Positions 8,643 to 18,441 are shown, numbered from the stretch's first letter. The stretch is DNA of 64,000 nt from Kosakonia oryzendophytica (GCF_900094925.1 NZ_FMAY01000003.1:124001-188000), one strand, 5' to 3'. A program made the numbers and translations. The notes: a model not told the origin generated them from the letters alone.

Positions 8643-9365
8643 GTGGCGACACTCTTTATCGCAGATTTACACCTGCAAACAGAAGAACCGGCGATCACCG
8701 CCGGTTTTCTGCGTTTTCTGGCGGGAGAAGCACGTAAGGCGGATGCGCTCTATATCCTGGGCGATCTGTTTGAAGCCTGGATTGGGGACGACGACCCAAC
8801 CCCGCTACACCAGCAGATCGCGCAGGCGATTAAATCCCTCGTCGACAGCGGTGTGCCCTGCTACTTTATCCACGGCAACCGTGATTTTTTGCTGGGTAAA
8901 CGTTTTGCCCGTGCCAGCGGCATGCAACTCCTGCCGCAAGAACAGGTGCTGACGCTGTATGGCCGCAACGTGTTGATTATGCATGGCGATACGCTATGTA
9001 CCGACGATGTGGGCTATCAGGCATTTCGCGCCAAAGTCCATCAGCCCTGGTTACAGGCGCTGTTCCTCGCCCTGCCGCTCTTTATCCGCCGCCGTATTGC
9101 CCGGAAAATGCGGGCTAACAGCCGCGCCGCTAATAGCAGCAAATCGCTGGAGATCATGGATGTTAATCCGCAGACGGTCGTCGGGACAATGGAAAAACAC
9201 CGCGTTCAGTGGCTAATCCATGGTCATACTCATCGTCCGTACATTCATACCCTGACGGCAAATAACGCGCCGGCGTTTCGCGCGGTATTAGGTGCCTGGC
9301 ACAGCGAAGGGTCAATGGTGCGGGTGAGCGAGAGTGACGTGGAGTTGATCCCTTTTCCTTTCTGA
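8643..9365 (+). CDS. lpxH: UDP-2,3-diacylglucosamine pyrophosphatase
   Basis: A 240-residue calcineurin-like phosphoesterase that cleaves UDP-2,3-diacylglucosamine to lipid X at the inner membrane, the fourth step of lipid A synthesis. Metal ligands are visible: D8 and H10 (FIADLHL), D41 (GDLFEAW), N79 (GNRDF), H114 (MHGDT), H195 and H197 (HGHTHRP). GTG start, close behind ppiB. Confidence 0.97.
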   Translation: MATLFIADLHLQTEEPAITAGFLRFLAGEARKADALYILGDLFEAWIGDDDPTPLHQQIAQAIKSLVDSGVPCYFIHGNRDFLLGKRFARASGMQLLPQEQVLTLYGRNVLIMHGDTLCTDDVGYQAFRAKVHQPWLQALFLALPLFIRRRIARKMRANSRAANSSKSLEIMDVNPQTVVGTMEKHRVQWLIHGHTHRPYIHTLTANNAPAFRAVLGAWHSEGSMVRVSESDVELIPFPF

Positions 9366-9407
9366 TTTTGGCTGCGTAGCACGGCGATAGATCCGCGAAA
9401 CATCGCC

Positions 9408-9423
9408 ACGCAACCGTTTTCCT
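9408..9423 (+). promoter_or_regulatory. PurR operator of purEK
   Basis: ACGCAACCGTTTTCCT matches the PurR consensus around its CG centre. It overlaps the expected -35 region of a promoter whose -10 is TATTCT (9440-9445). PurR with hypoxanthine or guanine would block purEK here, as known in E. coli. Confidence 0.8.
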
Positions 9424-9495
9424 TGTCCGTTTTACATGCTATTCTCTGTGCCCTCTTATGTAGTCTGAAGCACACCCACAGGAGTTTTGAGACGC

Positions 9496-10005
9496 ATGTC
9501 TTCAAGCAACCAACCGGCGCGCATCGCCATTGTTATGGGCTCGAAAAGCGACTGGGCAACCATGCAGTTCGCCGCAGAAATCCTCGATACCCTGAACGTC
9601 CCGCACCATGTTGAAATCGTCTCTGCACACCGCACCCCGGATAAACTGTTCAGCTTCGCCGAAAACGCGGAGAACAACGGTTATCAGGTGATCATTGCCG
9701 GCGCTGGCGGCGCAGCGCATCTGCCGGGAATGATCGCGGCAAAAACACTGGTGCCCGTGCTGGGTGTGCCGGTACAAAGCGCGGCGTTAAGCGGCGTGGA
9801 CAGCCTCTACTCCATCGTACAAATGCCGCGCGGCATTCCGGTGGGCACGCTGGCGATTGGTAAAGCAGGCGCAGCCAATGCCGCCCTGCTGGCAGCGCAG
9901 ATTCTGGCGCAGCACGACGCCGCGCTGCATCAGCGTCTGGCGGACTGGCGTAACGCACAGACTGATGAGGTGCTGGATAACCCGGACCCGCGAGGTGCGG
10001 CATGA
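9496..10005 (+). CDS. purE: N5-carboxyaminoimidazole ribonucleotide mutase
   Basis: A 169-residue enzyme that moves the carboxyl of N5-CAIR to C4 to give CAIR in purine synthesis. It has GSKSDW near 15-20, SAHRTP with catalytic H45, and the Gly/Ala-rich [11 protein letters not shown]. An AGGAG precedes the ATG. Its last 4 bp overlap the purK start (ATGA), indicating coupling to the enzyme that makes its substrate. Confidence 0.97.
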   Translation: MSSSNQPARIAIVMGSKSDWATMQFAAEILDTLNVPHHVEIVSAHRTPDKLFSFAENAENNGYQVIIAGAGGAAHLPGMIAAKTLVPVLGVPVQSAALSGVDSLYSIVQMPRGIPVGTLAIGKAGAANAALLAAQILAQHDAALHQRLADWRNAQTDEVLDNPDPRGAA

Positions 10006-11069
10006 AACAGGTCTGCGTATTAGGTAATGGTCAGCTCGGGCGCATGTTACGCCAGGCGGGCGAACCGCTCAGTATTGCGGTCTGGCCCGTCGGGCTGGAT
10101 GCCGATCCGCAAGCGGTACCCTTTCAGCACAGCGTGATTACAGCGGAAATCGAGCGCTGGCCGGAAACGGCCCTGACCCGAGAACTGGAACGCCACCCGG
10201 CGTTCGTCAACCGTGATGTATTTCCGGTGATTGCCGACCGCCTCACGCAAAAACAACTCTTCGATAAACTCTCGCTGGCGACAGCACCATGGCAGCTATT
10301 GGCAGAGAAAAGCGCATGGCCAGAGGTTTTCGCTCGCCTTGGTGAGCTGGCAATTGTAAAACGCCGCGTGGGCGGTTACGACGGTCGCGGGCAGTGGCGC
10401 TTACGTGCGGAAGAGACCGACCAGTTACCGGATGAATGCTATGGCGAGTGCATCGTCGAGCAGGGCATTCATTTCCTCGGTGAAGTGTCGCTGGTTGGCG
10501 CGCGCGCCCATGATGGTAGCACCGTGTTTTACCCGCTAACGCATAACCTGCATCAGGATGGGATCCTGCGCGCAAGCGTAGCATTCCCGCAGCCTAACGC
10601 AGCGCAGCAGCAACAGGCAGAAGCCATGCTGTCGGCGATTATGCATGAACTGAACTACGTCGGCGTGATGGCGATGGAGTGTTTTGTCACGCCAGCAGGT
10701 TTGTTGATCAATGAGCTGGCGCCGCGCGTGCATAACAGCGGGCACTGGACGCAAAACGGCGCATCAATCAGTCAGTTTGAGCTGCATCTGCGCGCCGTGG
10801 TGGATTTACCGCTGCCGCCGCCGGTAGTCAATAGCCCTTCGGTGATGATCAATCTGATTGGCAGCGATCTGAACTACGACTGGCTGAAACTGCCGCTGGT
10901 GCATTTGCACTGGTACGACAAAGAGGTGCGGCCGGGGCGCAAAGTGGGTCACCTGAATCTGAATGATACCGATACCGCCCGCCTGAGCGCGACGCTGGAA
11001 GCGCTGGTTCCCCTGCTGCCACCGGAATACGCCAGCGGCATTGCCTGGGCACAGTCGATGCTGTCGTAA
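10002..11069 (+). CDS. purK: N5-carboxyaminoimidazole ribonucleotide synthase
   Basis: A 355-residue ATP-grasp ligase that carboxylates AIR with bicarbonate and ATP to N5-CAIR, handed to PurE. It has an N-terminal glycine-rich GNGQLGRML, the ATP-grasp core with [14 protein letters not shown] near 118-130, and the metal-site segment [13 protein letters not shown] near 240. It overlaps purE by 4 bp and ends the PurR-controlled operon. Confidence 0.97.
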   Translation: MKQVCVLGNGQLGRMLRQAGEPLSIAVWPVGLDADPQAVPFQHSVITAEIERWPETALTRELERHPAFVNRDVFPVIADRLTQKQLFDKLSLATAPWQLLAEKSAWPEVFARLGELAIVKRRVGGYDGRGQWRLRAEETDQLPDECYGECIVEQGIHFLGEVSLVGARAHDGSTVFYPLTHNLHQDGILRASVAFPQPNAAQQQQAEAMLSAIMHELNYVGVMAMECFVTPAGLLINELAPRVHNSGHWTQNGASISQFELHLRAVVDLPLPPPVVNSPSVMINLIGSDLNYDWLKLPLVHLHWYDKEVRPGRKVGHLNLNDTDTARLSATLEALVPLLPPEYASGIAWAQSMLS

Positions 11070-11096
11070 CGGCGGGTTTGCTCATCCGGCAGAAAT

Positions 11097-11123
11097 GCCC
11101 GCTGGCGTCTACGCTTAGCGGGC
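11097..11123. terminator. Terminator between purK and the ABC importer genes
   Basis: Arms GCCCGCT/AGCGGGC enclose an inner GCGT/ACGC pair. It sits between the convergent purK and metI-like genes and could serve both. Confidence 0.65.
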
Positions 11124-11142
11124 TTGCATGCAAAACGCAGTA

Positions 11143-11802
11143 CTAATGGCGATCGCGTTTATCGGCGCGTTTTGCCAACCAATCTCCCAGCACCTGCACC
11201 ACCTGAACCAGCATAATCAGCGCCACCACCGTGACGATCATCACCTGCGTTTCATAGCGGTAATAGCCGTAGCGAATCGCCAGATCACCCACGCCACCAC
11301 CGCCGACAATCCCCGCCATCGCCGAATAACCAATCAGGCTGACCAGCGTAATCGTCAGGCCACGCAGCAACCCGGCGCTGGCTTCCGGCAACAATACGGT
11401 GCAGATAATGCGTAACGGGCTGGCACCAAAAGCCTCCGCCGCTTCAATAATGCCTTTATCCACCTCGCGCAGCGCACTGTCCACCAGCCGGGCATAAAAC
11501 GCTATCGCCGCCACTGACAGCGGTACCGACGCCGCAATCGGCCCGATGGTATTCCCCAACAGAAACTGCGTTAACGGCAGCAGCAGCACCAGCAGGATCA
11601 CGAACGGCACCGAGCGGATCACATTCACCAACACGGAGCTCGCCAGATAAACCGCTCTGTTTTGCCAGAACAGATGCCTGTCGGTGACGAAAATCAGGAA
11701 ACCGAGCGGCAAGCCGCCAATGATTGCCAGCACCGTTGAGATGCTCAGCATCTGGAAGGTTTCGCCAAAGGCCAGGCTCAGATCGGCCACTAAATCATCC
11801 AC
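11143..11802 (-). CDS. Methionine-type ABC importer permease (MetI-like)
   Basis: A 219-residue inner-membrane permease of the MetI family: hydrophobic segments throughout and the coupling motif (EAAEAFGASPLRIICTVLLPEA) that docks on the ATPase, followed by the family signature [27 protein letters not shown]. Its start overlaps the ATPase gene by 8 bp, so the three genes form one transporter operon. True MetI is likely elsewhere beside gmhB in this group; no MetJ box was found here, so the substrate may be another amino acid or sulfur compound. Confidence 0.9.
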   Translation of the reverse strand: MDDLVADLSLAFGETFQMLSISTVLAIIGGLPLGFLIFVTDRHLFWQNRAVYLASSVLVNVIRSVPFVILLVLLLPLTQFLLGNTIGPIAASVPLSVAAIAFYARLVDSALREVDKGIIEAAEAFGASPLRIICTVLLPEASAGLLRGLTITLVSLIGYSAMAGIVGGGGVGDLAIRYGYYRYETQVMIVTVVALIMLVQVVQVLGDWLAKRADKRDRH

Positions 11803-12817
11803 GGATCACCTCCACCTGTGCGGTACGGTTGCGAATATAGTCAACGGCTTCGCTCACAGCGGCAGGATTGTCCGCAGACGTTAATTGAACCACCAAAATA
11901 CCCAGTGCTTTCTCGCCGATGTACTCAATTTTGCCGTGCAGGATATTGACCGCCACGCCAAATTTCACCGCGGCATCGGAGAGCACCGGCTGCTCGGCGG
12001 AATCGCCAATAAACAGAATCTTCAGTAGCTGCCCCGGTAGATGCTGCCGCAGGCGTTCCGGCAGGGTTAGATTGAGCGTGTGCGACACCAGCTGCTGTGT
12101 AAAAGCATGTTGCGGGTGGGCAAAGAGATCAAACACCGCCCCTTCTTCCACGACCTTACCGCCGGACATGACCGCCACCCGATCGCAGATCGATTTGATC
12201 ACATTCATCTCATGGGTGATCAGCACGATGGTAATGCCCAGTTGTTGATTGATTTGCTTCAGTAACGCCAGAATGGTGGCAGACGTTTCCAGATCCAGCG
12301 CCGAAGTCGGCTCATCACAGAGCAGTACATCCGGATGATTGGCAATGGCACGAGCAATGCCAACACGCTGTTTCTGCCCACCACTAAGCTGCACGGGATA
12401 GCGGTTCGCTTTATCGCTCAATCCAACCAGCTCAAGGATTTCCGTCACGCGTGGGGCGATCTTCGCACGCGCCCAGCCCGCCGCCTTCAGGCTGAAGGCC
12501 ACATTCTGTGCCACGGTGCGGGTATGCATCAGGTTAAAATGCTGAAAAATCATACCAATACGCTGACGCGCCTGACGCAGCGTTGCGCCATGAAGCGTAG
12601 AAATCGCCACGCCATTAATTTTTACGCTCCCCTGGCTCGGCCGCTGTAACGCATTCAGCGTACGCAGCAGCGTACTTTTGCCCGCGCCGCTGGTGCCCAC
12701 AATGCCGAAGATCTCACCCGGCGCAATACGCAACGTCACGTCATCCACCGCCCGGGTGGTTGCCGTCGCGCCGCGGCCTGCGGGAAAATCCACGCAAACC
12801 TTTTCTATTTCAATCAT
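11795..12817 (-). CDS. Methionine-type ABC importer ATPase with NIL domain (MetN-like)
   Basis: A 340-residue ATPase. Walker A GTSGAGKST (41-49), signature LSGGQKQRV, Walker B LLCDEPTSALD, then a C-terminal NIL/ACT-like domain (about 260-340) that in MetN binds methionine and shuts transport off. ATG at 12817 has GAGG upstream; the TTG 18 bp earlier reads through that site and is rejected. The second importer in this window lacks the NIL domain, so substrate feedback is expected only here. Confidence 0.92.
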   Translation of the reverse strand: MIEIEKVCVDFPAGRGATATTRAVDDVTLRIAPGEIFGIVGTSGAGKSTLLRTLNALQRPSQGSVKINGVAISTLHGATLRQARQRIGMIFQHFNLMHTRTVAQNVAFSLKAAGWARAKIAPRVTEILELVGLSDKANRYPVQLSGGQKQRVGIARAIANHPDVLLCDEPTSALDLETSATILALLKQINQQLGITIVLITHEMNVIKSICDRVAVMSGGKVVEEGAVFDLFAHPQHAFTQQLVSHTLNLTLPERLRQHLPGQLLKILFIGDSAEQPVLSDAAVKFGVAVNILHGKIEYIGEKALGILVVQLTSADNPAAVSEAVDYIRNRTAQVEVIRG

Positions 12818-12874
12818 GTCAACCTCAAACAGCAAAAGGCAGGCCGTAGCCTGCCCGTAAACTCAACCTGATGG

Positions 12875-13711
12875 TTATTTTTTGTCGGCGACGGCCATCC
12901 ATTCGGGTTTCTGGAAGGCAGTAAAGATGTTTTTCGGATCGTCGATGACTGCGCGATAGGCGGGCGATTTCACCACTTCGACAATGTCTTTGGCGAAGGG
13001 CTTGTCCGCATCGTCGGTGCGCACGGCAATAATGTTTTTCAGGTTCTCATCCAGATGCTCTTGTTTCAGCGCTGAAGAGAGATCCATTCCGGCGGCAATG
13101 GCGAAGTTACCGTTGACCAGTGATGCCGTCGCGCTATCCAGCGTGCGCGGCAACTGCGCCGCTTCCAGCGGTTTAAACACCAGCCCTTTCGGGTTACTGG
13201 CAATATCCCGCTCGGAGGCTTTGGTCGGGTCAATACTCTCTTTGAGGGTAATAAGATTGAGTGATTGCAGGAAGCGCAGCCCGCGCGCCAGATTGGTCGG
13301 GTCATTGGACAGCGTCACAATGTCGCCTTTTTTCAGCTCATCCAGGCTCTTGATTTTATGGGAATAAAAGCCCATTCCCGCCGTTGGCACTGACAACAGT
13401 TTGGTCAGCTTCAGGCCCTTATCGGCAGTGAATTTATCGAAATAGAGGCTATGCTGGAACAGATTGGCGTCGATGCTGCCGTTCGACAGCGCCATGTTAG
13501 GCTGCACGTAATCGCTGAATTCGCGCACCACGACGTTATAGCCCTTCTCTTTCAGCGATGGCGCAATCGCCTGTTTGACCATATCGCCATACGGCCCCGG
13601 CGCCACACCGAACACAATGGTGTGCGGATCGCTGCTCGCATGCGCAAACGGTAAACCACATACCAGAAGTAATGCGCCGACGAAGGCGCGCAAACTGAGA
13701 CGACGTCCCAT
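12875..13711 (-). CDS. Methionine-type periplasmic binding protein (MetQ/NlpA family)
   Basis: A 278-residue exported solute-binding protein. A signal peptide with cleavage near FAHA-SS precedes the NlpA fold (IVFGVAPGPYGDMVKQ, NMALSNGSIDANLFQH). The only N-terminal Cys is preceded by Val, so no good lipobox exists and the protein is probably free in the periplasm, unlike MetQ. An SD AGGGAG lies upstream of the start. First gene of the importer operon. Ligand not predictable. Confidence 0.9.
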   Translation of the reverse strand: MGRRLSLRAFVGALLLVCGLPFAHASSDPHTIVFGVAPGPYGDMVKQAIAPSLKEKGYNVVVREFSDYVQPNMALSNGSIDANLFQHSLYFDKFTADKGLKLTKLLSVPTAGMGFYSHKIKSLDELKKGDIVTLSNDPTNLARGLRFLQSLNLITLKESIDPTKASERDIASNPKGLVFKPLEAAQLPRTLDSATASLVNGNFAIAAGMDLSSALKQEHLDENLKNIIAVRTDDADKPFAKDIVEVVKSPAYRAVIDDPKNIFTAFQKPEWMAVADKK

Positions 13712-13899
13712 AAATTCTCCCTAACGAGTTGGTCTGCTGTGTGACGCGCCGTGCAATGCGCCGCGTTCCATTTTCACCCTGTGAATAAGGCTGTCGACTA
13801 AGATGGCACAAACGCAACGCGGCGGTAATTGAAAAAAATTCAACTTGCTGTGAACTATGTCACTGAATGGCGGGGAGATATTGGTGAGGTAAGGCGATG

Positions 13900-13953
13900 A
13901 AGCATAACGAAAAGCCCTACCCGGAGCAGGGTGCTGGCACTCTCGTTATGCTT
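13900..13953 (-). terminator. Nested hairpin terminator downstream of the porin
   Basis: Outer 11-bp perfect arms with a second stem inside, the latter followed by TTTTCG on the minus strand. It lies about 60 bp past the porin stop. Confidence 0.6.
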
Positions 13954-13967
13954 TTTATCGCTAAGCA

Positions 13968-13997
13968 TTGCCGGATTTTAACGAAGCCATCCGGCAA
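13968..13997. repeat. REP-like palindrome
   Basis: Arms TTGCCGGAT/ATCCGGCAA around a 12-nt loop. The GCCGGAT/ATCCGGC core is the hallmark of enterobacterial REP units. Confidence 0.6.
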
Positions 13998-14012
13998 ATA
14001 CCCGTCAACTTA

Positions 14013-15161
14013 TCAGAAGTCGTAACGCAGACGAACGATGTTCATATCGCCCAGTTTTTTATCGGTGCTGTTGGTGAACACGTGTTCGTAATCAACACGG
14101 AAACCATAATCCAACTGGAAGGTTACGCCCAGACCGTTGTCGATACGTTCATAGTAACGACCGGTGGTGTATTTCAGGCGGTCGCCCATCACGTACGGCT
14201 GCACATATTTGAGCCCATACTGAGCCACCGGAATTTTATATCCGGCGTAATATTCAATACCCCACGCGTCACCCGCGAAGTAGTCGTGAACATTTTTCTG
14301 CCCTGTGGTGAGGAAGTTTTCATACCAACCGCCACCGAAGGAGAGAGTCCAGTTGTCCGGCGTCCAGCTCAGCGCAGTACCGTAGATGTTCTGGCTGTAA
14401 GAATCGGTATCACCCGACGTACTGTTACGCACGTTGGCTTTGGTGTAGTTCCACGCCGTACCCCATGACAGGTTTTTGGCCAGATGGTAATCAACACCCA
14501 GTGAACCGCCGCCATTACGTTTGTAACGGATGCTATTCGGTAACAGCAGATCGGTATCTTCGAACAGGTAGGATGCGTAGAGATCAACATCGCCGAAGCT
14601 GTTTTTATATTTCAGCATCTTGCGTGAACGATAAGAACCGTCGTAGTCGCCTTTCACACCGTTACCCGGCGCCTGAGCTTTCATATCGTAGTCCCAGACG
14701 TCAGTTTTCGCACCGACCACATCGTAGTACACGCTGTTCTGCTGACCGAAGGTCATGGTACCCCAGGTCTTACTTTTCAGACCGGTGTACAGCATGCGGC
14801 GAGACGTATAGTTGCTACCAGCAGCATAATGGCTGTCCCAGTCGAATACCGCCGGAACGTTCACGCCCAGTTCGTAGTAGCTGATCCAGCTAATATCATC
14901 GAACAGGTAGTAATCCGCAGCAAAACGGAAGCGAGTGCCGCCGTCATACCCGTTACGTTTGTAGGATGTTTTGTCCATGTCACCCATCGCGTTATCAAAC
15001 TGCGCGCGGATAGACCCACCTACGGTGAAATTCAAACGACTCAGCGGATCGCCCGCTTTTGGATCCTGTTTCAGGACGGTGATTTCCGCCTGGCTTGCAA
15101 AAGACATCAATGCCACTGCTGCGCCGATGGCTGTCGCCACGGCAGTTGTTTTTATTTTCAT
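14013..15161 (-). CDS. General-porin-family outer-membrane protein
   Basis: A 382-residue beta-barrel. The signal peptide ends near FASQA-E, amphipathic strands run throughout, and the chain ends RLRYDF with the terminal Phe used for outer-membrane insertion. It is not OmpC, OmpF or PhoE: it lacks their opening and is richer in Tyr/Trp, closer to substrate-specific members of the wider family. It lies next to a methionine-type importer on the same strand, so it may admit the same nutrient; this is inference. A symmetrical 20-bp site lies upstream. Confidence 0.88.
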   Translation of the reverse strand: MKIKTTAVATAIGAAVALMSFASQAEITVLKQDPKAGDPLSRLNFTVGGSIRAQFDNAMGDMDKTSYKRNGYDGGTRFRFAADYYLFDDISWISYYELGVNVPAVFDWDSHYAAGSNYTSRRMLYTGLKSKTWGTMTFGQQNSVYYDVVGAKTDVWDYDMKAQAPGNGVKGDYDGSYRSRKMLKYKNSFGDVDLYASYLFEDTDLLLPNSIRYKRNGGGSLGVDYHLAKNLSWGTAWNYTKANVRNSTSGDTDSYSQNIYGTALSWTPDNWTLSFGGGWYENFLTTGQKNVHDYFAGDAWGIEYYAGYKIPVAQYGLKYVQPYVMGDRLKYTTGRYYERIDNGLGVTFQLDYGFRVDYEHVFTNSTDKKLGDMNIVRLRYDF

Positions 15162-15272
15162 GTTTTTCCCTTGAGATAGACACTGCTAAATAATTTTTAG
15201 CATGCAGATACTATCTGTAATAAACGGAACGTTTATAGGGATTTTTTAATGATTTGTGCTACTAAATATTTG

Positions 15273-15292
15273 ATGTGTAAATGCTTACACAT
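15273..15292. promoter_or_regulatory. 20-bp palindromic candidate operator upstream of the porin
   Basis: ATGTGTAA-ATGC-TTACACAT is a perfect palindrome about 110 bp before the porin start. It resembles a CRP site, but the half-sites are 2 bp too far apart, so another dimeric regulator is more likely. Confidence 0.5.
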
Positions 15293-15343
15293 AGAAATAC
15301 AAACACACCGGTAGACATGACCAGTGTGTGATGATAATCACTG

Positions 15344-17758
15344 TTAATTATTGAACTGACGGAATAATGCCTTGCCTTTTAGCAGTCGGAGCCCCAACCA
15401 GCCGCCGCACAGCGACAAGAGCAGCGCGCCGCATAACGGTAAGGTGACCCACAAACGCCAATCCGGCGCCCACGGGAAGTCAAACACCCGTGTTTGCAGT
15501 ACCGCCAGGGCGGTCTCGGCGCCAATCGTTGCCACCAGCCCGGAAACCAGTCCCAGCAGAGCAAATTCACACCACAGCGTGGTACGGAGTAACCGCTTTC
15601 CGGCTCCCAGAGTACGCCAGACCACTAACTCCTGATGACGCTGGCGCATGCCGACCTGCACCTGCGCCAGCAGTAGCAGTACGCCACAAGCAGTCACCAG
15701 CACCACCATCACTTCCAGCGCACGACTCACCTGCTCCAGAACCTGTCCGACCTGTTTTAAGATCGCGCCAATATCCAGCAAGCTGATGGTGGGAAACTCG
15801 CGGTTAAGCTGTGTCAGCATGCCATTGCCGTTTTCCCAACGGAAACTGGTGAGCCAACTTTGCGGCTGCCCCTCCAGCGCCCCGGCCGGGAAAATAAAGA
15901 AGAAGTTTGGCCGCATGCTTTCCCAGTCGACCTTGCGCAGACTGGTAATTTTCGCGCTGAACGACTGGGTATCGCCAGTAAAGGTCACGCTGTCGCCCAG
16001 TTTCAGACCCAGCCTTTCCGCCAGCCCTTCTTCTATCGAGACTTCGCCCACTTTCGGTGGCCAGCTTCCGGCGGTGATGGGGTTATGGTCCGGACGTTGC
16101 GTTTGCCAGGTCAGATTTAGCTCGCGGTTTAGCGCCTCATCCGGGTTACCGTCCGTTGACTGACCGTTAATTTGCGTCAACCTCGCCCGCACAATCGGAT
16201 AGAAAGACGCCGGGATCACCTGATGTTCAGAGAGGAAGGCTTTCAACGGCGTCACCTGCTCCGGCGCGATATTGATCAGGAAATAGTTCGGGCTTTCCGG
16301 CGGTAACTGCTGCTGCCAGCGATCCAGCAGATCACCACGCAAGACCAGCAGCATCGCCAGCAACATAAAGGAGAGCGAAAATGCCGATAGCTGACTTAAC
16401 GTCGACCAGGGCTGGCGCAGTAAACGGTTGACCGCAAGACGTAGCGGTAGCGTTTTTAACGTCATTTTTTTCAGCACGTTAAGCAACAACCATCCGACCA
16501 GGCCACACAACAATGCCAGCACCACCGCGCCTGCCAGCACCGACCAGAGCAGCATACTGCCGCCCATCAGCCAGGCCAGTAACACCACTGCGATAGCACA
16601 CATCACCGGCACATAGAATTTCAGCGGCCAGAGATCCGCCACCGCATCCCGACGCAGCACGCGCAGCGGTTGCGTTGCCAACAGTAAGCGGTACGGGCGT
16701 AACCCCACCAGCACAGAAATCACCACCACTGCACCCACCGCCCATAGCCACGGCCACAAGCTGGCTGGCGGTAATGCTGCGGGCAGAACCGGTTTGAGCA
16801 GCAGCATTAATATCTTTTCAAACAGCAGCCCTATTGCCCCACCGGTCATAACCGCGAGAACCAGTACCAGCATCCACTGGCCGACGATCAGCTTACGCAA
16901 CTGCGCCCGCCCGGCCCCCAATGTTTTGAGGATCGCCACCAGATCGTAGCGGCTGCGGCAGTAATGCCCCATTGCCACCGCCACTGCCGCCACCGCCAGC
17001 AACAGCGTGAGTAGCGCCGATAACAGTAAAAATTGCTGCGAGCGTTGCAAAGATTTGCCCAGCGCACCGTCGTCCTGTTCAAGCCCGTACCAGCGGTGTT
17101 CCGGCTTTAACTGGGGCAGCAACCATTTTTCATACGCCGCCAGTTGTTCAGGCGTACCGCCAAACTTCACACGCCAGGTCACCCGGCTGCCCGGCTGCAC
17201 TGCTCCGGTTTTTGGCACATCCGCGATGTTCATTAGCAACCGCGGTGCCATCTGGAAGGGGTTAAAGCCGGCATCCGGTTCCTGAAGGACCTCCCCGGCG
17301 ATACGCAAGGTGGCATCACCGACATCAATACTGTCGCCAACCTTCAGATTCAGCAGCGCCATCAACCTTGGTGCCAATAGCACGCTGCCTGCCTGCGGCT
17401 TCAAATGCGCCGGCTGGGTTTGTAACTCGCCATAAATAGGGTAGATATCATCAACCGCTTTCACATCTGCCAGTTGTGGCGTCTCTCCGGCAAAGGTCAT
17501 GGTATTAAAGCCGATCTGCTCGCTCACGGTGAGCCCGGTTTTCCGTGCTTCATCCAGCCAGGCCTGCGGCACTTCGCGGGAACTGCGCAGCGCCCGATCG
17601 CCTGCCATAAACTCCCGGCTCTGCTGGCTCAGCCCTTTCTCCATGCGATCGCTGATATTGCCCAGCGCCAGCACGCAGGCTACCGCCAGGCTCAGTGCCA
17701 GCCAGACAATCAGCAGCGACGGCGAGCGCCATTCGCGCCAGAACCAACGGGCAATCAT
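15344..17758 (-). CDS. ybbP: ABC-type permease YbbP (FtsX/MacB-like)
   Basis: An 804-residue inner-membrane protein with two FtsX-like permease halves. An N-terminal transmembrane segment is followed by a large periplasmic domain, three segments near 250-360, further pairs around 380-430, a second periplasmic domain, and three C-terminal segments. Its ATPase YbbA overlaps by 4 bp. Known members of this class work as lipoprotein- or envelope-related mechanotransmitters; the YbbAP substrate is unresolved. Confidence 0.95.
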   Translation of the reverse strand: MIARWFWREWRSPSLLIVWLALSLAVACVLALGNISDRMEKGLSQQSREFMAGDRALRSSREVPQAWLDEARKTGLTVSEQIGFNTMTFAGETPQLADVKAVDDIYPIYGELQTQPAHLKPQAGSVLLAPRLMALLNLKVGDSIDVGDATLRIAGEVLQEPDAGFNPFQMAPRLLMNIADVPKTGAVQPGSRVTWRVKFGGTPEQLAAYEKWLLPQLKPEHRWYGLEQDDGALGKSLQRSQQFLLLSALLTLLLAVAAVAVAMGHYCRSRYDLVAILKTLGAGRAQLRKLIVGQWMLVLVLAVMTGGAIGLLFEKILMLLLKPVLPAALPPASLWPWLWAVGAVVVISVLVGLRPYRLLLATQPLRVLRRDAVADLWPLKFYVPVMCAIAVVLLAWLMGGSMLLWSVLAGAVVLALLCGLVGWLLLNVLKKMTLKTLPLRLAVNRLLRQPWSTLSQLSAFSLSFMLLAMLLVLRGDLLDRWQQQLPPESPNYFLINIAPEQVTPLKAFLSEHQVIPASFYPIVRARLTQINGQSTDGNPDEALNRELNLTWQTQRPDHNPITAGSWPPKVGEVSIEEGLAERLGLKLGDSVTFTGDTQSFSAKITSLRKVDWESMRPNFFFIFPAGALEGQPQSWLTSFRWENGNGMLTQLNREFPTISLLDIGAILKQVGQVLEQVSRALEVMVVLVTACGVLLLLAQVQVGMRQRHQELVVWRTLGAGKRLLRTTLWCEFALLGLVSGLVATIGAETALAVLQTRVFDFPWAPDWRLWVTLPLCGALLLSLCGGWLGLRLLKGKALFRQFNN

Positions 17759-18441
17759 GCTTCCTCCCGCAATTCACCGTTGACCAGCCGCAAACGCCTG
17801 TCGCAGCGCGCCGCCAGTTGCAGATCGTGCGTGACCAACAACAGCGTGGTGCCGAATTGTTGGTTCATGGAAAAAAGCAGATCAGCGATCTTGTCCCCGG
17901 TCTGTCGATCCAGGTTACCGGTGGGTTCATCGGCAAACAGCACAGCTGGCCGGCCATTAAAGGCGCGCGCCAGCGCGACACGCTGCTGCTCCCCGCCGGA
18001 AAGCTGCGCCGGAAGGTGATCAAGACGTTTACCGAGCCCCAGCTCATCAAGTAATGCTTTGGCACTGGCGCGGCTTTTGCCGCTGTTTTCGCCACGCAGC
18101 AACGCCGGTAACTCGACGTTTTCCAGGGCGTTGAGGGTGGGAATAAGCATAAAAGACTGGAAGACGAAACCGACATTCTGCGCGCGCAACTGCGCCCGCG
18201 CCTCTTCGTCCATGGTGTGCAGCGGTTTCCCCAGCAGATTGACTTCGCCACTGCTGCCGTCATCCAGCCCGGCGAGGATCGCCAGCAGCGTCGACTTACC
18301 GGAACCGGATTCGCCAATCAGGGCAATGGTCTCGGCTGGTTTGACAACGAGCTCAACTCCGGTAAGGATGGAAAGTTCATGCTCCCCCTGACCGACGGAC
18401 TTCTTAAGATGATGAACTTCAACAATGTTTTCCGCTGGCAT
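17755..18441 (-). CDS. ybbA: ABC ATPase YbbA
   Basis: A 228-residue LolD/MacB-type ATPase: Walker A GESGSGKST (43-51), signature LSGGEQQRVALARA, Walker B VLFADEPTGNLD. It pairs with the YbbP permease, whose start it overlaps. The first 33 bp overlap the divergent tesA start, an arrangement also found in E. coli, so the two promoters must lie inside each other's genes. Confidence 0.96.
   Translation of the reverse strand: MPAENIVEVHHLKKSVGQGEHELSILTGVELVVKPAETIALIGESGSGKSTLLAILAGLDDGSSGEVNLLGKPLHTMDEEARAQLRAQNVGFVFQSFMLIPTLNALENVELPALLRGENSGKSRASAKALLDELGLGKRLDHLPAQLSGGEQQRVALARAFNGRPAVLFADEPTGNLDRQTGDKIADLLFSMNQQFGTTLLLVTHDLQLAARCDRRLRLVNGELREEA

Larger units (their letters stand above)
13712..14012. 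other. Intergenic region with porin terminator and REP-like repeat
   Basis: About 300 bp between the importer operon leader and the porin stop. It holds a large hairpin (arms AAGCATAACGA/TCGTTATGCTT, 13900-13953) with an inner AGC(A)CCCT/AGGGCT stem, and a REP-like palindrome (TTGCCGGAT/ATCCGGCAA, 13968-13997). The hairpin most likely ends the porin transcript. A TTGAA-N5-TTCAA repeat near 13829-13843 lies in the importer promoter region. No gene seen. Confidence 0.6.

Noticed and set aside
11143..13711. Naming this operon metNIQ
   Set aside because: No MetJ box (AGACGTCT-type repeats) was seen, the binding protein lacks a lipobox, and the locus is not the normal metNIQ site.
15273..15292. 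Palindrome read as a CRP site
   Set aside because: CRP half-sites TGTGA/TCACA need a 6-bp gap; here the matching pentamers are 8 bp apart.
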